A stretch of 64,000 nt of DNA from assembly GCF_900116225.1 (NCBI RefSeq), contig NZ_FOZZ01000010.1, forward strand, positions 1 through 64,000, written 5' to 3'. The number at the start of each line of letters is the position of its first letter. The first letter of the stretch is position 1. This document shows positions 61,942 to 64,000 of this stretch, in pieces. The position numbers and the translations under genes were made by a program. This DNA is from Sphingobacterium wenxiniae (lineage in GTDB: Bacteria; Bacteroidota; Bacteroidia; Sphingobacteriales; Sphingobacteriaceae). Under the pieces are notes generated by a model that worked only from the letters and a program-made list of their open reading frames with translations, was not told the DNA's origin and searched no databases.

Positions 61942-63279
61942 TTATTTTTTAGATACCAAAAAGACTTGGTGTCCGGCTTTCAGCGTAACCTTTGGTGTGC
62001 GTACCTTTTTAGCGAAATAACCCGAAATGCCCTGTACCACGCCACGACTTAAATCCGCCGCTACTTGGTGTCCGGCATTTTGCGTGAGCATTACGCTCGT
62101 TCCTCCTGTTTGGCTCATATTGCCCGCCATTTCGGTAAGTGCGTTCATTTCGGGAGAATACGGCACGTACAGACCTTGCTGTCCGTCCAAATCATAAATG
62201 GTAATATCCACAGGGATAATATTTCCCTCTAATTCAATAGAGGTAATTTTGAGTTGCAAACGCCCACCCTGAAATTTGGCATTAGCCGTTACAATCGTTC
62301 CTTGGGGAATGGTGCGTTGTGGCATTCGGGCAGGCTCTAACAACCGCAATCGTACCCCTGTTTCGCCAACTACCGTTTGTGCATCGTGTACACAGGCTTT
62401 GATGCTGTTTTTCGGTTGTGCCACCTGTTCCATAGCACCTACGGTATAAAACCCACGGTTTCTTGTTTCGCTCCAATCGGCTAAAAAGGCACTATCAGTA
62501 GGCTCACGGTACAAGGCTGAAACGGTGCTTTTCCTTGTCGGGGTAAACGATACCAAATGCTCTTTTTGGTTAGCACCCGAAGTCCCCGAAGCCGTACCAT
62601 TGGTAGGTACGGTTTCTGCGATATTTGTGCTTTGCGGTAGATACTTTGCCGCCATTTCATAGGATTTCTCCATTAGGGCGATTTGGTCATCAACGGTTGC
62701 AACAGGCGGAATGTCCTTTTCAGCTAATTGCTCTTTCAGTTCGTCCAACTGTCTGCGGAGTTCCATAGTTTCCGTATTGTCGTCCTGATAGAAAGAACCT
62801 AATGTGCTTTGCATATTGCGGTAGCTGTTCAGTGCAGGATTGCCGTTTCTTCCCGGATTTCTACCACCACTGCCATAACCGTAGCCTTCGTCTTCATCGG
62901 GATATTCATCTATTGGCTCATCGTTATCTTCGGTACTCCAATAGTCAGAAAGCGTGGCAAGTGCATTGCGTTTTTCCTCGTCTTTTCGTTGGAGCATTTC
63001 CAATTCGTATGCCTTTCCTTTGTCGGCAGGTAGCCCTGCTCCGGTGGCTTGCGGAACGGCATCGTTCAGTCCGATGTTTTCGATTTCCTTTTTGTCTTCC
63101 GACGGTTTAAAAATCAAATACATACAACCTACAAACACAATCCCCATTAAGCCGAATATCAAAGGCTTTTTTAGCTTTTCGGCTTTGTTCTGTGTACTGT
63201 CTTGCTGTACATCAGCGGTTTCGTTCGTGTTACTTTCCGTTACCCGAACAACCGATTTTTTGTTCTCACTTTCTTTCAT
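61942..63279 (-). CDS. traM: Conjugative transposon protein TraM
   Basis: The 445-aa protein has one membrane helix (LIFGLMGIVFVGCMYLIF, about 38-55), a Pro/Gly-rich periplasmic linker (NPGRNGNPALNSYRN), a coiled coil (TMELRRQLDELKEQLAEKD) and a C-terminal beta-rich TraM domain (IVTANAKFQGGRLQLKITSI; KVTLKAGHQVFLVSKK). It resembles VirB10. Its start overlaps the traL stop region by 14 bp. Confidence 0.94.
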   Translation of the reverse strand: MKESENKKSVVRVTESNTNETADVQQDSTQNKAEKLKKPLIFGLMGIVFVGCMYLIFKPSEDKKEIENIGLNDAVPQATGAGLPADKGKAYELEMLQRKDEEKRNALATLSDYWSTEDNDEPIDEYPDEDEGYGYGSGGRNPGRNGNPALNSYRNMQSTLGSFYQDDNTETMELRRQLDELKEQLAEKDIPPVATVDDQIALMEKSYEMAAKYLPQSTNIAETVPTNGTASGTSGANQKEHLVSFTPTRKSTVSALYREPTDSAFLADWSETRNRGFYTVGAMEQVAQPKNSIKACVHDAQTVVGETGVRLRLLEPARMPQRTIPQGTIVTANAKFQGGRLQLKITSIELEGNIIPVDITIYDLDGQQGLYVPYSPEMNALTEMAGNMSQTGGTSVMLTQNAGHQVAADLSRGVVQGISGYFAKKVRTPKVTLKAGHQVFLVSKK

Positions 63280-63553
63280 AAAACTTATTTTTTAGCATTG
63301 TTGATAATGTGTCTTGCAAGGTTGCAGGACGTTCACTTTTTTTGAGGACAGGGTTTTCAATATGCTTTATGTGCATATTGTTTTCGGACTTTGAGGTATC
63401 GTACCACACTTTGAAGATTATCCCTGCTGTCATCAGAAAATAACCGATAAAGAGATACAGCGTGTATCGGTGCTGTCTGCGTATTGGCAATGCCCGCCAA
63501 CGCTCGTCCAGCCTATCAAAGTACCTGTCCATATTTGCTCTAATTTTTTTCAT
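63266..63553 (-). CDS. traL: TraL-like protein (DUF3989)
   Basis: The 95-aa protein has a charged N-terminus (MDRYFDRLDERWRALPIRRQ), one membrane helix (YTLYLFIGYFLMTAGIIFKV) and a polar tail, as in DUF3989/TraL proteins that precede traM. The alternative 'nitrogen regulatory IIA protein' label found for some relatives is not supported by the sequence. It overlaps traM by 14 bp. Confidence 0.8.
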   Translation of the reverse strand: MKKIRANMDRYFDRLDERWRALPIRRQHRYTLYLFIGYFLMTAGIIFKVWYDTSKSENNMHIKHIENPVLKKSERPATLQDTLSTMLKNKFYERK

Positions 63554-63573
63554 ACCTTATTGATTTGCGGTTA

Positions 63574-64000
63574 TCACATTCTGAACCGTCTGCCTTGTGA
63601 GGACAGCTTTTGTTTAGGCGTATCGGAGACCAATGCAACGGCTTCCTTTGAGGTCGGAACTGAACCTGTGGATAGGTCTGTCAGTTTCGATTGCTTCATT
63701 AAATGCCCGTATTGGTCAGTCCTTTCAATATTCATTTTCTGTACATCGAATTTGTTGTTTTCGTACCGTACCCGCATATAGCAATCAACTTTGGGTTTGT
63801 CATCGCCATTCCATTCGATGTAAGTCCTTAACGAAAAACTGCCGGGTTGCAGAGGCTTGTCCGTGCCATTCTTGCAAGCCTCCAAAAACCTGCTGATACT
63901 GTCTTTAATTTTATCGGGGTAAGCTCCCTCGGTTTGGAAATAGCCGTCATATCCTTTCTCGGTCAGCGTTTTTGCGAATGTGTTTAAATCAAGTAACTGT
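63574..64000 (-). CDS. Protein of unknown function upstream of traL (3' part, cut by window edge)
   Basis: The frame is open to the right edge; the visible ~142 residues run from QLLDLNTFAKTLTEKGYD to KQKLSSQGRRFRM. They do not look like TraK, which is expected before traL: segments TYIEWNGDDKPKVDCYMRVR and NKFDVQKMNIERTDQYGHL point to an alpha/beta domain I do not recognise. It sits 20 bp before traL in the same direction. It may be cargo inserted in the tra operon or an extra transfer protein. Confidence 0.6.
   Translation of the reverse strand, partial: QLLDLNTFAKTLTEKGYDGYFQTEGAYPDKIKDSISRFLEACKNGTDKPLQPGSFSLRTYIEWNGDDKPKVDCYMRVRYENNKFDVQKMNIERTDQYGHLMKQSKLTDLSTGSVPTSKEAVALVSDTPKQKLSSQGRRFRM

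Larger units (their letters stand above)
45683..64000. mobile_element. Integrative conjugative element (CTnDOT-like Tra type) in tRNA-Pro; left part only
   Basis: The region from the tRNA-Pro 3' end to the right edge has two large serine recombinases, an ssb/DUF932/PRTRC operon, a defence-like cargo block and traL-traM-traN-traO-traQ, a combination typical of Bacteroidota conjugative transposons. The left boundary is inferred from the tRNA end and the recombinase next to it. No second copy of the tRNA 3' end is visible, since the right end (traK, traJ, traG, relaxase, att site) lies outside the window. Confidence 0.85.

Noticed and set aside
63266..63553. 'Nitrogen regulatory IIA protein' as a name for the traL-like gene
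   Set aside because: No PTS IIA motif; a single membrane helix and position before traM fit TraL.
1..64000. CRISPR arrays and insertion sequences
   Set aside because: No regularly spaced repeats with unique spacers and no transposase genes were seen; the repeats present are coding modules or short palindromes.

Overview
The window looks like a chromosome of the phylum Bacteroidota, most likely a Sphingobacteriaceae member close to Sphingobacterium. The evidence is many TAnnTTTG -7 promoter boxes, SusC/Oar-type TonB-dependent receptors, a long NusB, a LytS/LytTR two-component pair, and a Bacteroidota conjugative transposon of the Tra type. I ran no database search; names rest on motifs, length and gene order.

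Positions 1 to about 45,680 are ordinary chromosome. From left to right: the 5' part of a repetitive surface protein (1-2034, reverse); a membrane protein-dxr-rseP operon; a DPP-IV-type peptidase; a PUR-family nucleic-acid-binding protein; a LiaF-like/LytS/LytTR cell-envelope stress operon; a serine hydrolase; purN and purH; an esterase; a reverse block with ybbR-coaE-exonuclease and nusB-DUF1573-yajC; a Glu/Leu-type dehydrogenase; an ABC exporter; a D15-type outer-membrane protein; a TonB receptor; PPK2; a methyltransferase; a HAD phosphatase; trxB; a DnaQ-type exonuclease; pyrE and a NUDIX hydrolase; an NlpC/P60 lipoprotein; an EamA transporter; an Oar-like TonB receptor; mtaB; thyA-folA; and rplS. 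Many genes here have a -7 box only 4-7 nt before the start codon, so near-leaderless mRNAs seem common.

At 45,610-45,683 lies tRNA-Pro(UGG), and an integrative conjugative element (ICE) begins at or just after its 3' end and runs off the right edge. Its left end carries two paralogous large serine recombinases. The first is read antisense through the whole tRNA gene. A small 48-aa gene is coupled to the second. A forward operon follows (ssb, DUF932, an Api92-like gene, a 64-aa gene, then PRTRC E, C, F, B and ThiF). The last set looks like a ubiquitin-like protein (C), an E2-like protein (B) and an E1-like enzyme (ThiF).

Between this operon and the transfer genes sits an AT-rich cargo block (56,008-58,765) with its own promoter: a HEPN/RES-domain protein, a GIY-YIG nuclease and an AbiH-family protein. 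I read it as a candidate three-gene phage-defence operon. It faces a degenerate receiver-domain gene. The reverse-strand conjugation genes traL, traM, traN, traO and traQ then follow, ending at a strong terminator, with a partial gene at the right edge.
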